Shown: positions 46,302-55,646 of the stretch, piece after piece | Position numbering within the stretch: the stretch's first letter is position 1 | Layout of the letters: the number at the start of each line of letters is the position of its first letter | Made by a program: the position numbers and the translations under genes | Notes under the pieces: model-generated | Told to the model about the DNA's origin: nothing | The model's input: only the letters and a program-made list of their open reading frames with translations | Databases searched by the model: none | NCBI RefSeq assembly: GCF_900403705.1 | Contig: NZ_OUNR01000001.1 | Location: 124,001 to 188,000 of the forward strand | DNA: 64,000 nucleotides | From: Nitrospira lenta | GTDB taxonomy: Bacteria > Nitrospirota > Nitrospiria > Nitrospirales > Nitrospiraceae | Direction of reading: 5' to 3'

Positions 46302-46862
46302 TCAATGGCTCGTATCGGATCCGATATCGATCTCAACCCCGATCGATTCGGGGACGATGAAATCGTAATTCGGATCGAAGTCTCTGGAGGACTCCCTATC
46401 GATCGAGTCTATTCCCCAATGCCTGGCATAGAGTAATCGAAGCACCGGCTCGTGCCCCAGCTTGACCTTGCCGGTCACACGCCCGGCCAGGCTCATTCTG
46501 GCCCAGTCGCGATAACCCGCAGGAAGTTGCGCCTTCGTAATTTGCACCCAAAAATGACCGGCTTCGGGCCCATCGGGATCGATCGGCCGACGAGGAACAT
46601 CGTCTTCGTCCAGTGGACGGTTTTTCATTCTCAACCACACATATCGCTCACCCGACTCTTCCTCTACAGGAGTCCCTCCCATCAACACGACCTTCCCGAG
46701 ATAGGCCTCAGGGTGAGCCGTCAGCGCCGTCAGGGTGACGTCAGGCTCAGCCATACGTACGTATTCGCGAGGCATATTCCCACAGCCTGCGAGCAAGACG
46801 ATCAGGCCGATCGCACATCCGACCGGTCTGACCCTTTGAAAAAAACGAGCAGATACAATCAT
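46302..46862 (-). CDS. Slp-family outer-membrane lipoprotein
   Basis: A 186-residue protein with lipobox LLAGC (Cys27) and the Slp-like pattern LGKVVLMGGTPVEEESGERYVWL and LAGRVTG. Slp lipoproteins are induced by carbon starvation or acid. ATG 46862 lies 8 nt after AAGGA; the ATG three codons earlier is not better placed. Convergent with the SDR gene. Confidence 0.88.
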   Translation of the reverse strand: MIVSARFFQRVRPVGCAIGLIVLLAGCGNMPREYVRMAEPDVTLTALTAHPEAYLGKVVLMGGTPVEEESGERYVWLRMKNRPLDEDDVPRRPIDPDGPEAGHFWVQITKAQLPAGYRDWARMSLAGRVTGKVKLGHEPVLRLLYARHWGIDSIDRESSRDFDPNYDFIVPESIGVEIDIGSDTSH

Positions 46863-47123
46863 CGGAAGCATCCTTGGTTATCGATGGACCAGGCGGCCCT
46901 TAATCGCATCCGCGCGGTCGACCATCGGAAATACGACCGGCCCTCAGGCCACATTGAACGGCACCGTGCCGGAAAGGACAGTCCCATATTCATGAACCGG
47001 AATCAAGCTGCCGCACCTGCCGCTCATACTCGACCGACTGCGCGCGGATCCTGAGTTGTCACCATATGCCCCACACCTATGTTATTCTGTGCACCATCTG
47101 CCTTATCCAGGAGGGACACCACG

Positions 47124-48200
47124 ATGCAGACCAAACTGACGTCAGCAGGACTTATCGGAATACTCGGGTTGATCAGTGCCACGGCGCTCTCGTCGTTTGT
47201 CCAATCGAGTCAGGCCTCACCGTCCGGCCATGCCCCGCACGGAATCGTCACCATCGACGGCGTGACCGTACCGGATATCGGACCGCTGCCGACCGCAACC
47301 CCAACCCCGTCTACAAATTTAAATTACGCGGCCAAAATCGAGTTAGGGAAGCAACTCTACTTCGACGGCCGCCTGTCGAAAAACAACGCGATCTCCTGCG
47401 CCTTTTGCCACAATCCAGGAACCGGATTCGCCGACCCGCGACAGACCTCCATCGGGATCGACGGCGGCGTGGGCGGGCGCCAGTCACCGACGGTCTACAA
47501 CACCGCCTTCAACCACCTTCAGTTCTGGGATGGCCGAGCCCGCTCGCTGGAAGAACAGGCGATCGGTCCGATCCACAATCCAATCGAGATGGGCGAGACC
47601 CATGAGAACGTGGTCCGCAAGCTCGGCAAGATCAAAGGCTATCAGCAACAGTTCCGGGCTGTTTTTGGAACAGATGTGAATCTCCAGGATCTGGCCAACG
47701 CGATCGCCGCCTATGAGCGGACCATCATCTCAACGAATTCAGCGTTCGACAAATATGCGCTGGGCGACCCAAAAGCTATGGATGAGTCGGCGGTACGAGG
47801 CCTGACCCTCTTCAAAGGAAAAGCGCGCTGCATCCTCTGCCATAGCGGTTCGAACTTTACGGACAACCAGTTCCACAATCTGGGCGTGCCGCAAGTCGGT
47901 CCGGCCAAAGAAGACCTGGGACGGCACGACGTGACACGGGCGGAGAGGGACAAAGGCGCCTTCAAGACCCCGACCTTGCGAAGTATCACGGAGACCGCGC
48001 CGTACATGCACGACGGCGCATTCAAGACGCTTGAAGAGGTTGTGGATTTTCTGAACGAGGGAGGCGGGGCTAACCAGAACCTGAGCGCCTTCGTGAAACC
48101 GCTCAATCTGACATCAGAAGAAAAGACCGACCTCGTGGCCTTCCTCAAAGCACTGACGGGAGAACCCGTTAAGTTCCAGATGCCCAAGCTGCCGAAGTAG
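47124..48200 (+). CDS. Exported di-haem cytochrome c peroxidase (CCP/MauG family)
   Basis: A 358-residue protein with a signal peptide (about 1-31) and two CxxCH sites (CAFCH, Cys92-His96; CILCH, Cys236-His240). Blocks RQSPTVYNTAFNHLQFWDGRA and FKTPTLRSITETAPYMHDG are typical. It reduces H2O2 in the periplasm using electrons from small cytochromes. CAGGAGGG precedes the ATG at 47124. The cytochrome c gene converging on it could be the donor. Confidence 0.95.
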   Translation: MQTKLTSAGLIGILGLISATALSSFVQSSQASPSGHAPHGIVTIDGVTVPDIGPLPTATPTPSTNLNYAAKIELGKQLYFDGRLSKNNAISCAFCHNPGTGFADPRQTSIGIDGGVGGRQSPTVYNTAFNHLQFWDGRARSLEEQAIGPIHNPIEMGETHENVVRKLGKIKGYQQQFRAVFGTDVNLQDLANAIAAYERTIISTNSAFDKYALGDPKAMDESAVRGLTLFKGKARCILCHSGSNFTDNQFHNLGVPQVGPAKEDLGRHDVTRAERDKGAFKTPTLRSITETAPYMHDGAFKTLEEVVDFLNEGGGANQNLSAFVKPLNLTSEEKTDLVAFLKALTGEPVKFQMPKLPK

Positions 48201-48223
48201 TGTGTCCCCTGGGCTACTCCGAC

Positions 48224-48252
48224 GTGACGCGAGGCCGAACGCCTCGCGTCAC
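48224..48252. terminator. Bidirectional 12-bp hairpin between peroxidase and cytochrome genes
   Basis: GTGACGCGAGGC (48224-48235), loop CGAAC, GCCTCGCGTCAC (48241-48252), fully paired. It overlaps the last codon and stop of the minus-strand cytochrome gene (stop at 48249-48251). No long U-tract. Confidence 0.7.
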
Positions 48253-48611
48253 TTCATGAGCGTGCGTATATACACCAGCACATCCCGGATCTGACTATCC
48301 GAAAGTTGGCCTTTCCACGCCGGCATGTTCGGCTTACCGTTGTGGATCGTCTTCAGCAGTTCGGCATCAGATTTCTTGCTGGTCGACAGCGACGTGAGAT
48401 TCGCCGGATCGGGCCCCAAGAGCCGATAGCCGTCTCCCCCGCCGGCAGCCCCGTGACAACCGGCGCATTTTCTGACAAACAGCGTCTTGCCGCGCACCGC
48501 ATCGCCGCGGGGAACCTCGGAAGCGGGTTGCCCCAGGACGATCCCGCCATAGAGAAGACCGCTCACGCAGGTTGCCAGCACGACCCCACCGCGCCATCTT
48601 GCTGTCATCAT
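48249..48611 (-). CDS. Exported mono-haem cytochrome c
   Basis: A 120-residue protein with a signal peptide (about 1-27), one CxxCH (CAGCH, Cys49-His53) and Met in PNMPAWKG as likely sixth ligand. Same general type as the cytochrome at 23386. GAGGAGG precedes ATG 48611. It converges on the di-haem peroxidase and may supply it with electrons. Confidence 0.92.
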   Translation of the reverse strand: MMTARWRGGVVLATCVSGLLYGGIVLGQPASEVPRGDAVRGKTLFVRKCAGCHGAAGGGDGYRLLGPDPANLTSLSTSKKSDAELLKTIHNGKPNMPAWKGQLSDSQIRDVLVYIRTLMK

Positions 48612-48705
48612 CGCACCTCCTCACGCCAGGTCCGCTTGATGGTCACACTTCAGAAGGGGGAAATAAAACTGACATGCCAATCCGTCACGGCCACGGATGA
48701 TTCTG

Positions 48706-49125
48706 TTAGAACGGAATGCGGAGGCCCAGCTGAAACTCATTCGGCGAGAGCCCTTGCCCGAACTGGCTACGCAACCCGACGTCAGATTGCACGGGAGGAG
48801 GACCGATCAATGACCGATTCAAATCCGATGTATACCCGCCGCCGAATCCCGCCCCGAGGTACGGCATGATCGTGCGTCCACCCACTGAATAGTGCCCGCT
48901 GATCGACGGAATATCTCGAAAGATCGACGAAGACGGAGAGTACTGCGACAACGAGGCCGGCGCATCGAACGGCCCTTCGGACCCCACGCCTCCCCGGGAA
49001 AACTGCTCGTTCAACGACTGCAACGCAGGTGAGTCGACTACGGGAAAATCCTCCGCTGCAGAGGCCCCGACAGAAACGGCCAGCAACGTGAAGACCACCA
49101 CTGCGATGCGGAGACGAAGATTCAT
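48706..49125 (-). CDS. Exported protein, unknown function
   Basis: A 139-residue protein with a signal peptide (about 1-23, ASAAED). The mature part is Ser/Gly/Pro-rich: the N-terminal half is low-complexity, and MPYLGAGFGGGYTSDLNRSL with FQLGLRIPF at the end looks like two to three outer-membrane beta-strands ending in an aromatic residue. It could be a short outer-membrane protein, but it is too small for a full barrel. Confidence 0.68.
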   Translation of the reverse strand: MNLRLRIAVVVFTLLAVSVGASAAEDFPVVDSPALQSLNEQFSRGGVGSEGPFDAPASLSQYSPSSSIFRDIPSISGHYSVGGRTIMPYLGAGFGGGYTSDLNRSLIGPPPVQSDVGLRSQFGQGLSPNEFQLGLRIPF

Positions 49126-49474
49126 AGAGAGATCATACAAACGAAATTGTCTTCACACAAGTCCGATCCGACATGGCATGCGGGCGCTTCCCGCTACGGC
49201 TCGGGAAGGTCCATGAGACGCGGCAACAACGGCACCTTCGAATCACCACGCGCGGAGCAGGCCTTCAGCCATTTCCCCGCGCACGTCCGCGCCTTCTCCT
49301 GATAGAGCGGCATCCCGCCGTCATGGCCTTCACGCGCGCACCCATCACCAGGATCCCGCCGTCTTGCATCCTAGGCTTATCCCAGTCTATCTTCTGCCTG
49401 GCGCGCCCATACCGGTCTCGGCGGCGCGGCCATAGCATCCGGCGATCACTTCCTATGGCAGCTGGCAAACGACT
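49126..49474. other. Intergenic region; a doubtful 39-codon minus-strand ORF
   Basis: About 350 bp between divergent genes. A minus-strand frame 49194-49313 reads MPLYQEKARTCAGKWLKACS and onward with Cys residues. It looks faintly protein-like and could be a small gene or a remnant. Support is too weak to call it. Confidence 0.4.
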
Positions 49475-50959
49475 ATGGGCGTAGCGTTGATTCTGAGCCT
49501 GATTACCGGCGGACTGCTTGTGTATCTCGGCACCGTCCGTAAAAAACCCGCCGGGCTGGGGTTCTATGTTGGTTGCCTCTCCACGATCGTACTCGTACTT
49601 CTGCTCGAGCTCATCACACAGGGATTGATCCCGCACATCCCGCATTGGATACGGCCATGGGCGGCATTCCTGGCCTATCTGGCGATGTCCTTCGTTCTCT
49701 TGAAAACCCTCGATCTCCTGTTCATCGAAGACTACCTCATCGAGAAGCGAGGGAAATATATCCCCCGAACCCTCCGCCTGATCTTCCTGCTCTTTGGAGT
49801 TACCCTGGCGGCCCTCATTCTGCTCCGGTCAGTTCTCGACGTGGATCCGCTCACATTGATCGCGCTCCCGACCATCGCCACAGCCGTGGTCGGGTTCGCG
49901 CTCAAAGACGTCATCGCGCGACTGGTCTCGGGCATCCAACTCGGCCGCATGATCCACGTCGGCGACTGGGTGACCTTGATGGACAAAGAGGGGATGGTCA
50001 CCGACATCGCTTTCGATTACATCACGATCCGAACCCGCGCCTATGACTACATTATGCTGCCCAACGATGCCGTCTCCCAAACCACCATCACCAACCATAG
50101 CCGGCCCGAAAGCCTGTGCGCCCGCGCCATCCACGTCGATGCGAACTATGGCCATCCCCCTATGCAGGTGAAAGACATCCTCGTGCAATCCGCATTAGCG
50201 GTTCCTGGCGTCGTGGCCTCCCCCGCGCCGATCTGCTTCGTCGAAGAACTGAAGGAATCGGGCATCGGCTACCAGCTCAAATTTTTCTTCCATGACTACG
50301 AACGCTGTGAACGCCTTGCGGGTGAAGTGATGGCCTATGTCTGGTATGCCTTCGAGCGGAATGATATCGATATTCCCTATCCCCAACGGGTCTTGCACAT
50401 GACCCAGCCCCCTGATCTGACCGCGCTGCGGGCCGCCGAACTGGCCGGCTTCGAGGAACAGTTCCGGGCCATCGATTTCTTAGCAATACTCGACGCAAAG
50501 GCCCTCCACTCGCTGGCGGAACAGGCGCACAAACGCGTCTACCTGCCCGGCGAACAAGTCGTGCGGGAAGGCGAATCGGGAGATGAATTCTTCGTGGTCG
50601 TGGAGGGCGAGGCTGACGTAGCGATCAAGACAGGTGATCACACGACGTCGGTTGCCGTGCTCAAGAAAGGGCAGTTCTTCGGCGAAATGTCCCTGCTCAC
50701 CGGAGCTCCGCGTTCCGCCACCGTCCAAGCGACATCTCAGCTGACCGTCACGGTCATCGGCCAGCAGGCCATGCGCCAGATCATCTCCGCGACCCCTGCC
50801 CTGGCAGAACAAATCGGCACAATCCTCACGGCACGGCAATCATCACTGACGGCCACGCGCGAAACCGCCGATCGTACCGTCACGCGGAGGTCCGCCACAG
50901 AGGAGGGACAGTCGCTCACCGTGAAGATCCTCCAATTCTTCCGCCGATCCGGGAACTGA
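49475..50959 (+). CDS. MscS-family channel with C-terminal cyclic-nucleotide-binding domain
   Basis: A 494-residue protein. It has four membrane segments (about 5-125), an MscS pore/beta domain (VVGFALKDVIARLVSGIQLGR, MLPNDAVSQTTITNHS), the MscS C-terminal domain, then a cNMP-binding domain (about 340-465) with the phosphate cassette FFGEMSLLTGAPRSATV. Such bCNG-type channels are gated by cAMP or cGMP more than by tension. The cassette Arg and Glu are intact. It stands directly upstream of a broken CHASE2 gene. Confidence 0.94.
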   Translation: MGVALILSLITGGLLVYLGTVRKKPAGLGFYVGCLSTIVLVLLLELITQGLIPHIPHWIRPWAAFLAYLAMSFVLLKTLDLLFIEDYLIEKRGKYIPRTLRLIFLLFGVTLAALILLRSVLDVDPLTLIALPTIATAVVGFALKDVIARLVSGIQLGRMIHVGDWVTLMDKEGMVTDIAFDYITIRTRAYDYIMLPNDAVSQTTITNHSRPESLCARAIHVDANYGHPPMQVKDILVQSALAVPGVVASPAPICFVEELKESGIGYQLKFFFHDYERCERLAGEVMAYVWYAFERNDIDIPYPQRVLHMTQPPDLTALRAAELAGFEEQFRAIDFLAILDAKALHSLAEQAHKRVYLPGEQVVREGESGDEFFVVVEGEADVAIKTGDHTTSVAVLKKGQFFGEMSLLTGAPRSATVQATSQLTVTVIGQQAMRQIISATPALAEQIGTILTARQSSLTATRETADRTVTRRSATEEGQSLTVKILQFFRRSGN

Positions 50960-50998
50960 TCCCCGACCGCCTCCTGTCATCGCCGGTGGAGCCGTACG

Positions 50999-51450
50999 AT
51001 GCAAGCCGCCACGCGATACCGCAAAATCATCTCTGTGACACTGGTAGGAGGAGCAGTATGGCTTCTCGCCGTGGCCCTACACTGGTCGGGCTGGCTCACC
51101 ATCACAGAACTCAAGACACTCGACCATCGGTTCCAGCGGTATGCAGATTCCACCAAAGCCGGAAACGACATCGTACTGGTTGCGGTGGATGAGGCCAGCC
51201 TGGAATCCTACGGCCAGTGAGTGGCCCTGGTCCCGTGAACGACACGGGTATGTCGTCCACTACTTAAAAGAACCCGGCGCCAAAGCCGTGGTCTTTGATC
51301 TCCTATTTCTCGAACCGGATCGGTTGGGGGAGGAGTTTGATGCGGTCGTCGCCGAAGAGATGCGAGCCGCTTGAAACGTCTATCTGCCCTTCCTGATGCA
51401 GAACGAGGAGGAGCCCTCCGGCGGCTCAACTGCTTCTCCTGGCGGTGCGC
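50999..51450 (+). pseudogene. Decayed CHASE2-domain sensor gene
   Basis: Frame 1 (50999-51220) encodes a membrane helix, then LKTLDHRFQRYADS, GNDIVLVAVDEASLESYG and stops. A frameshift leads to frame 2: WPWSRERHGYVVHYL, GAKAVVFDLLFLEPDR, DAVVAEEMRAA. A TGA at 51372-51374 then breaks NVYLPF, and similarity fades by about 51450. CHASE2 is an extracytoplasmic sensor domain usually fused to adenylate/guanylate cyclases, kinases or GGDEF domains. The catalytic part is gone. Confidence 0.8.
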
Positions 51451-51611
51451 ACGAGCATCCGGCGGACATCTTGAAAAATCCACGATCGCGCGCGACTCAC
51501 CATTCCGGCTACCTCACATTCGGCTGTCGCCGCCCCAGCCTGGCAGCCACTCCCCCGCATTGACCATCAGCCTGGCGCTTCCTATACTGCAAAAAGATTG
51601 GAGAGACGCTT

Positions 51612-54176
51612 GTGAAAATTATCGTCAGCCTGGCGGTCGGATTCGTGCTCCTCCTCGGCGTGATCCTCGCGCTGCCGTTTCTCATCGACCTGAACCAGTA
51701 TCAGGACCGGTACAAACCGCTGATCGAAGAGGCGCTGAATCGCAAGGTCCAGCTCCAAGACATCCGCCTGACGATCTGGCCCCGCCTCGGCGCCCGTATC
51801 AGCGGGGCAGTCATCCTTGACGATCCGGCCTTCAGTGCCGGGCCCTTTGTCTCGCTGACGTCGTTGGACGTTGGGGTGAAACTCCTGCCCCTCTTGAGTC
51901 AGCAGGTGGAAGTCGAGGAGATCTCTCTGCGTGATCCGGTCGTCACGGTCATCACCAACAAAGACGGCGTGATGAATGTCTCGACCATCGGGGCCAAGAC
52001 CTCGACCTCATCCCCAGCAGAGCCTGGCCAGGTTCCGGATTCCGGCGGAAATCCATTACAACTCTTGGCCGTATTCGCGGTTGATCGTGTGTCGATCGAA
52101 GGTGGACGGCTGACCTATCGCGATCTTTCGACGGCGCCGGTCACGGAATACCAGGCGCAGGACGTCGAACTCTTGCTGAAGTCCGTCCGTCTCGGACAAT
52201 CGCCTTCAATCCACCTCAAGACCACAGTCCTGCCCTACAATCTTCCCGTCACGCTGGACGGCGGGTTCGGCCCGCTGGTTGAAACACTCGAAGTGCAGCA
52301 GTACGATTTCGCGCTGGGATTCGGCAAGATCGCGCTCGCCGTGAAGGGAGCTCTCGCCGGAGGCAACTTGGATGCGACCCTGTCCGCGCCCGCCATCAAC
52401 ACGGCCGATCTCCCCATCACCCTGCCGCTGCAAAAGCCGGTACAGATCAAGGATCTGCTGGTGACCGCCAAAGCGCCGTACCCGCTTAAGCAGGGTGTGT
52501 CGCCGCTGGAGTTGGCGGACATCTCGAATCTGAGCCTGGCCCTCGTCATGGGCGATTCCTCTGTACAGGTCAAAGGGACCGTCCTCAACGGCCAGGCGAA
52601 TGTGACGCTCTCATCCCCTTCACTCAACACCGCTGATCTGCCGGTCGCCGTCCCGCTGACCAAACCGGTGGAACTCAAGGATTTGTCCGTCACGGCCAAG
52701 ACACGTGTGCCGTTCATACCGACGGCACCCCCATTGGAAATGGCCGATGTCTCCGACCTGCGTGTCGCCGTCGCGCTGGGCCAATCGCTGATCCATGTGA
52801 AAGGCACGGTCCTCAACGGCCAAGCCGCCCTGACCGTATCCTCGCCATCGGTAAATACCGCAGACCTGCCGATTGCTCTGCCGCTGACCAAGCCGATGGA
52901 GTTGAAGGATCTTACCGTCACCGCCAGCACACGCAAGCCCTTCAATCCCGCTGCGCCGCCCTTGGATATTGCCGATGTCTCCGACTTACGTGTCGCGGTC
53001 GCGCTGGGTCAGTCGCTCGTACACCTCAAAGGGACTGTCCTCAATGGTCAGGCCAATGTGACGCTCACGTCCCCGTCCATGAATACCGCCGACATGCCGG
53101 TCTCCATCCCGCTGACCAAGCCGGTGGAGTTGAAGGATCTCACCGTCATCGCCAAAACCCGCAAGCCCTTCAATCCCGCTGCGCCGCCCTTGGACATGGC
53201 CGATGTCTCCGACTTGCGCCTTGGTGTGATCCTGGGAAGATCTGTGCTGTCGGTCAAAGGCACCCTGCTGGCCGGCCAGGCGAATGTGACCCTCTCCTCG
53301 CCTTCGGTGCAGACCGGAGACCTGCCGGTCGAAACTGGACTCGCGAAATCCGTGGAACTCAGAAACCTGCTCGTGAATGCCAATCTCAAGGGGCCGAACG
53401 CGCGTCTCTCCAACGCGTCCTTTCAATTGTTCGACGGCCAGTTCAAAGCAGAGGGAGAGCTGTCGACAGGCTCACAGGCTCCGCCGTTTCGCGGCAAGAT
53501 CAAGATCGACGGCCTGCAACTCGGCCCCGCGCTGGCGGCCATTAGTCCGAACAGCACGGTCTCCATGAGCGGGACGGCGGCGATGGACCTGGCCGTGACG
53601 GGGCGCGGCTTCACCATGCCGGACCTGACCAAGTCCTTAGAAGGACCAGGACATCTGCGGATCAAGAACGGGAAGATCGAAGGGATCAACCTCATGGAGG
53701 AGGCCTCCGCACTCTTGAAGGTCGCCGGCCTCTCACCCGATCGCCTCAAAGCAACGGCCTTCTCGGCGATCGAAACCGATGTCATGATCAAGCAGGGACT
53801 CGTCACGGTGCAGAAACTGCTGATGGACAGCCACGATTTTCAAGCCACCGGCGCCGGCACTGTCGGATTCGACCAGACGCTCAACCTGGCCGTGAACCTG
53901 CATCTCACCCCCGCCCTCAGCCAGAAACTGGCGGCGTCCTCACCCATTGTCAGAATCGCGCTGAAGGACGGGCGGCTCAGGCTCCCCTTCCAAATCGCCG
54001 GCACCCTCCAGGCTCCCGCCTACGGGTTAGATACAAAAGAGCTGACGGGAAAAGTCCAAGAGCAGGTGAAAGAACAGTTGAACGAGGCGGTCAAAGGCCT
54101 CCTGGAAGACACGACGAATCCCAAAGACCTTCAACAACAAGGCAAAGACCTACTGAAGGGGCTGCTCGGCCGGTAA
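51612..54176 (+). CDS. AsmA-family protein with internal 76-residue repeats
   Basis: An 854-residue protein. The N-terminal helix (about 1-25) and DLNQYQDRYKPLIEEALNRKVQL with WPRLGARISGAVILDDPAFSAGPFVSL are the AsmA N-terminal signature. A beta-rich body follows, then the AsmA C-terminal domain (FDGQFKAEGELSTGS, about 700-790) with a final helical tail. AsmA/TamB-like proteins span the periplasm and move lipids. Four tandem repeats of about 76 residues (266-570) expand the beta body. The GTG at 51612 has GGAGAG upstream. It is the largest complete gene here. Confidence 0.9.
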   Translation: MKIIVSLAVGFVLLLGVILALPFLIDLNQYQDRYKPLIEEALNRKVQLQDIRLTIWPRLGARISGAVILDDPAFSAGPFVSLTSLDVGVKLLPLLSQQVEVEEISLRDPVVTVITNKDGVMNVSTIGAKTSTSSPAEPGQVPDSGGNPLQLLAVFAVDRVSIEGGRLTYRDLSTAPVTEYQAQDVELLLKSVRLGQSPSIHLKTTVLPYNLPVTLDGGFGPLVETLEVQQYDFALGFGKIALAVKGALAGGNLDATLSAPAINTADLPITLPLQKPVQIKDLLVTAKAPYPLKQGVSPLELADISNLSLALVMGDSSVQVKGTVLNGQANVTLSSPSLNTADLPVAVPLTKPVELKDLSVTAKTRVPFIPTAPPLEMADVSDLRVAVALGQSLIHVKGTVLNGQAALTVSSPSVNTADLPIALPLTKPMELKDLTVTASTRKPFNPAAPPLDIADVSDLRVAVALGQSLVHLKGTVLNGQANVTLTSPSMNTADMPVSIPLTKPVELKDLTVIAKTRKPFNPAAPPLDMADVSDLRLGVILGRSVLSVKGTLLAGQANVTLSSPSVQTGDLPVETGLAKSVELRNLLVNANLKGPNARLSNASFQLFDGQFKAEGELSTGSQAPPFRGKIKIDGLQLGPALAAISPNSTVSMSGTAAMDLAVTGRGFTMPDLTKSLEGPGHLRIKNGKIEGINLMEEASALLKVAGLSPDRLKATAFSAIETDVMIKQGLVTVQKLLMDSHDFQATGAGTVGFDQTLNLAVNLHLTPALSQKLAASSPIVRIALKDGRLRLPFQIAGTLQAPAYGLDTKELTGKVQEQVKEQLNEAVKGLLEDTTNPKDLQQQGKDLLKGLLGR
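52410..53321 (+). repeat. Four 228-bp in-frame repeats inside the AsmA gene
   Basis: Units at 52410-52637, 52638-52865, 52866-53093 and 53094-53321 each encode LPVAxPLTKPVELKDLxVTA, PPLxMADVSDLRVAVxLG and VKGTVLNGQANVTLSSPS. The middle units are closest to each other, suggesting recent expansion. Each unit would add a fixed number of strands to the periplasmic groove, so protein length could vary between strains. Confidence 0.9.
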
Positions 54177-54177
54177 G

Positions 54178-54912
54178 CTACGGCAGGATGATGGCGTGCT
54201 CGGCATATCCGATGGATTTGAGCGTCGCTTCGATTCCATCGACCATCGGCGGCGGGCCGCACAGAAAGATGACCGTCTCGGCGCCGGGCGGCGGGAGATG
54301 CCCGCGCAGCGCCGCCTCGTCGATACGGCCGACGCCTTGGGTCCAACCCGCGGGCGGATTGCTCAAGACATGATAGCAATGAAAGTTCGCATGGACGCGG
54401 ACCTGCGCATCCCATTCTTCGCGGAAGATAATGTCAGCCTCCGCCTTGTTCGCATACAGCAAGAACAATTCGACGTTCAGGTTCCTGGCAAGAATCCCCC
54501 GAATGATCGCAATCATCGGCGTGATGCCAGAGCCGCCGGCCACGAAACCGACTTGCGTCGCCATCCCGTCCACCCAATGGCCGCCTGTAACTGGCCCGCT
54601 CATTAGGACGGTTTCACCGATCTGCCGGTCATGGAGATAGCGTGACACCGTGCCAGTCTCATAGCGCTTGACCGTCAGGTCGAAGTGACCCGTGGCGCCG
54701 GGCAGCGACGACGGCGTGTAGGGCCGTTTCGCCGGCTTGCCGCCGAGCGTCGCGTGGACATAGAGATGATCGCCGGGCAACATGTCCAGCGTAGCGTGTT
54801 CTGGCAGAGCAAAACGAAACGTCTTGGTATCGTGGGTCTCGCGATGAATTGCCATGAGCTCATACGGCACCGGAGTCTTCGACTTGATGCGTGTCACTGA
54901 TGCCATATTCAT
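54178..54912 (-). CDS. FAD/NAD(P)-dependent ferredoxin/cytochrome-b5 reductase-type oxidoreductase
   Basis: A 244-residue flavoprotein reductase: FAD-binding RPYTPSS (about 65-71) and GTVSRYLHD, NAD(P)-binding GGSGITPMIAIIR and the terminal CGPPPMVDGI. It transfers electrons between NAD(P)H and a carrier via FAD. ATG 54912 has GGAAGGCG upstream. It lies 53 nt after a small exported protein on the same strand. Partner unknown; nearby cytochromes and iron-sulfur proteins are possible. Confidence 0.92.
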   Translation of the reverse strand: MNMASVTRIKSKTPVPYELMAIHRETHDTKTFRFALPEHATLDMLPGDHLYVHATLGGKPAKRPYTPSSLPGATGHFDLTVKRYETGTVSRYLHDRQIGETVLMSGPVTGGHWVDGMATQVGFVAGGSGITPMIAIIRGILARNLNVELFLLYANKAEADIIFREEWDAQVRVHANFHCYHVLSNPPAGWTQGVGRIDEAALRGHLPPPGAETVIFLCGPPPMVDGIEATLKSIGYAEHAIILP

Positions 54913-54965
54913 AACGTCGCCTTCCGAGTCTGAATGGATCCATCGAAATGAAACGCCAGGCAACC

Positions 54966-55268
54966 TCAGCGGCCGCCGGCATCGGGGACTTGTACGCTGA
55001 TTGAAATCGCGCGCCGATCCTCACCGACCTGCGCCAAGATCTTATCGCCGGTCTTCAGCCGGCCGGCTACCACACCGTCGATTTTGGTGGCCGGAGTCAC
55101 CACGAGGCGGATCTCGTGGCCGGAGATTTCCTTCACAATGAGTTCGTTCCCCTCCCAATACATTACATCCGCTTTGATGGCGGCGGGTGCGGTCGATGCG
55201 GCCCCCTCAAGAGCAAATGCGGGAACGACTGCAACGAAGACAAGATAGAGTGCGAGAAACAGTGCCAT
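54966..55268 (-). CDS. Small exported protein of unknown function
   Basis: A 100-residue protein with a signal peptide (about 1-22) and a small beta-rich mature domain with VKEISGHEIRLVVTPATKID and LKTGDKILAQV. This DGxV/TGDKI pattern resembles the protein at 42066, so both may be OB-like. GGGAGGTGTGGTG precedes the ATG at 55268. In operon with the reductase at 54178. Confidence 0.72.
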   Translation of the reverse strand: MALFLALYLVFVAVVPAFALEGAASTAPAAIKADVMYWEGNELIVKEISGHEIRLVVTPATKIDGVVAGRLKTGDKILAQVGEDRRAISISVQVPDAGGR

Positions 55269-55646
55269 CACCACACCTCCCTCTCAATAAATGTTGCGCG
55301 TACATCCCTATCATACGTTTCTGCAAATACACTCGCAACTGGAGCACCCGGCAGGATGGACGGAATGGCCGAGGCTTGAGCCTAAGGTGAATCAGGTATG
55401 CCTCCACCGCTCGTTGTCACGACATTCATGGGAACGTCGTCGAGACTATGTCGATTCTTGTCTTCCCGATCGCGTCGTCCAGAATCATCCCGCAGGATAA
55501 TCATCACAGTCCCCTACGACCGCTGGATGCACGGCAGCACTCGATTGCGAACAGGATTTCCCGGTGCCGTTTCCGAGGAGGAACGCCAACCAGCGCGACG
55601 GACGACCACTCCCTCCGGTGAGGCCTGGGTGGCAGAAACCCTGCCA
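55269..55646. other. Intergenic region, no gene seen
   Basis: About 380 bp between the exported-protein gene start and the MFS stop. Short frames only; nothing I recognise. Confidence 0.4.

Noticed and set aside
49194-49313. 39-codon minus-strand ORF with Cys and Trp residues
   Set aside because: Too short and without a supporting ribosome site or known family; left as a possible small gene or remnant.
52235-52945. Long minus-strand ORF (236 codons) antisense to the AsmA gene
   Set aside because: A by-product of the repetitive, GC-rich AsmA coding sequence; no ribosome site or family character.
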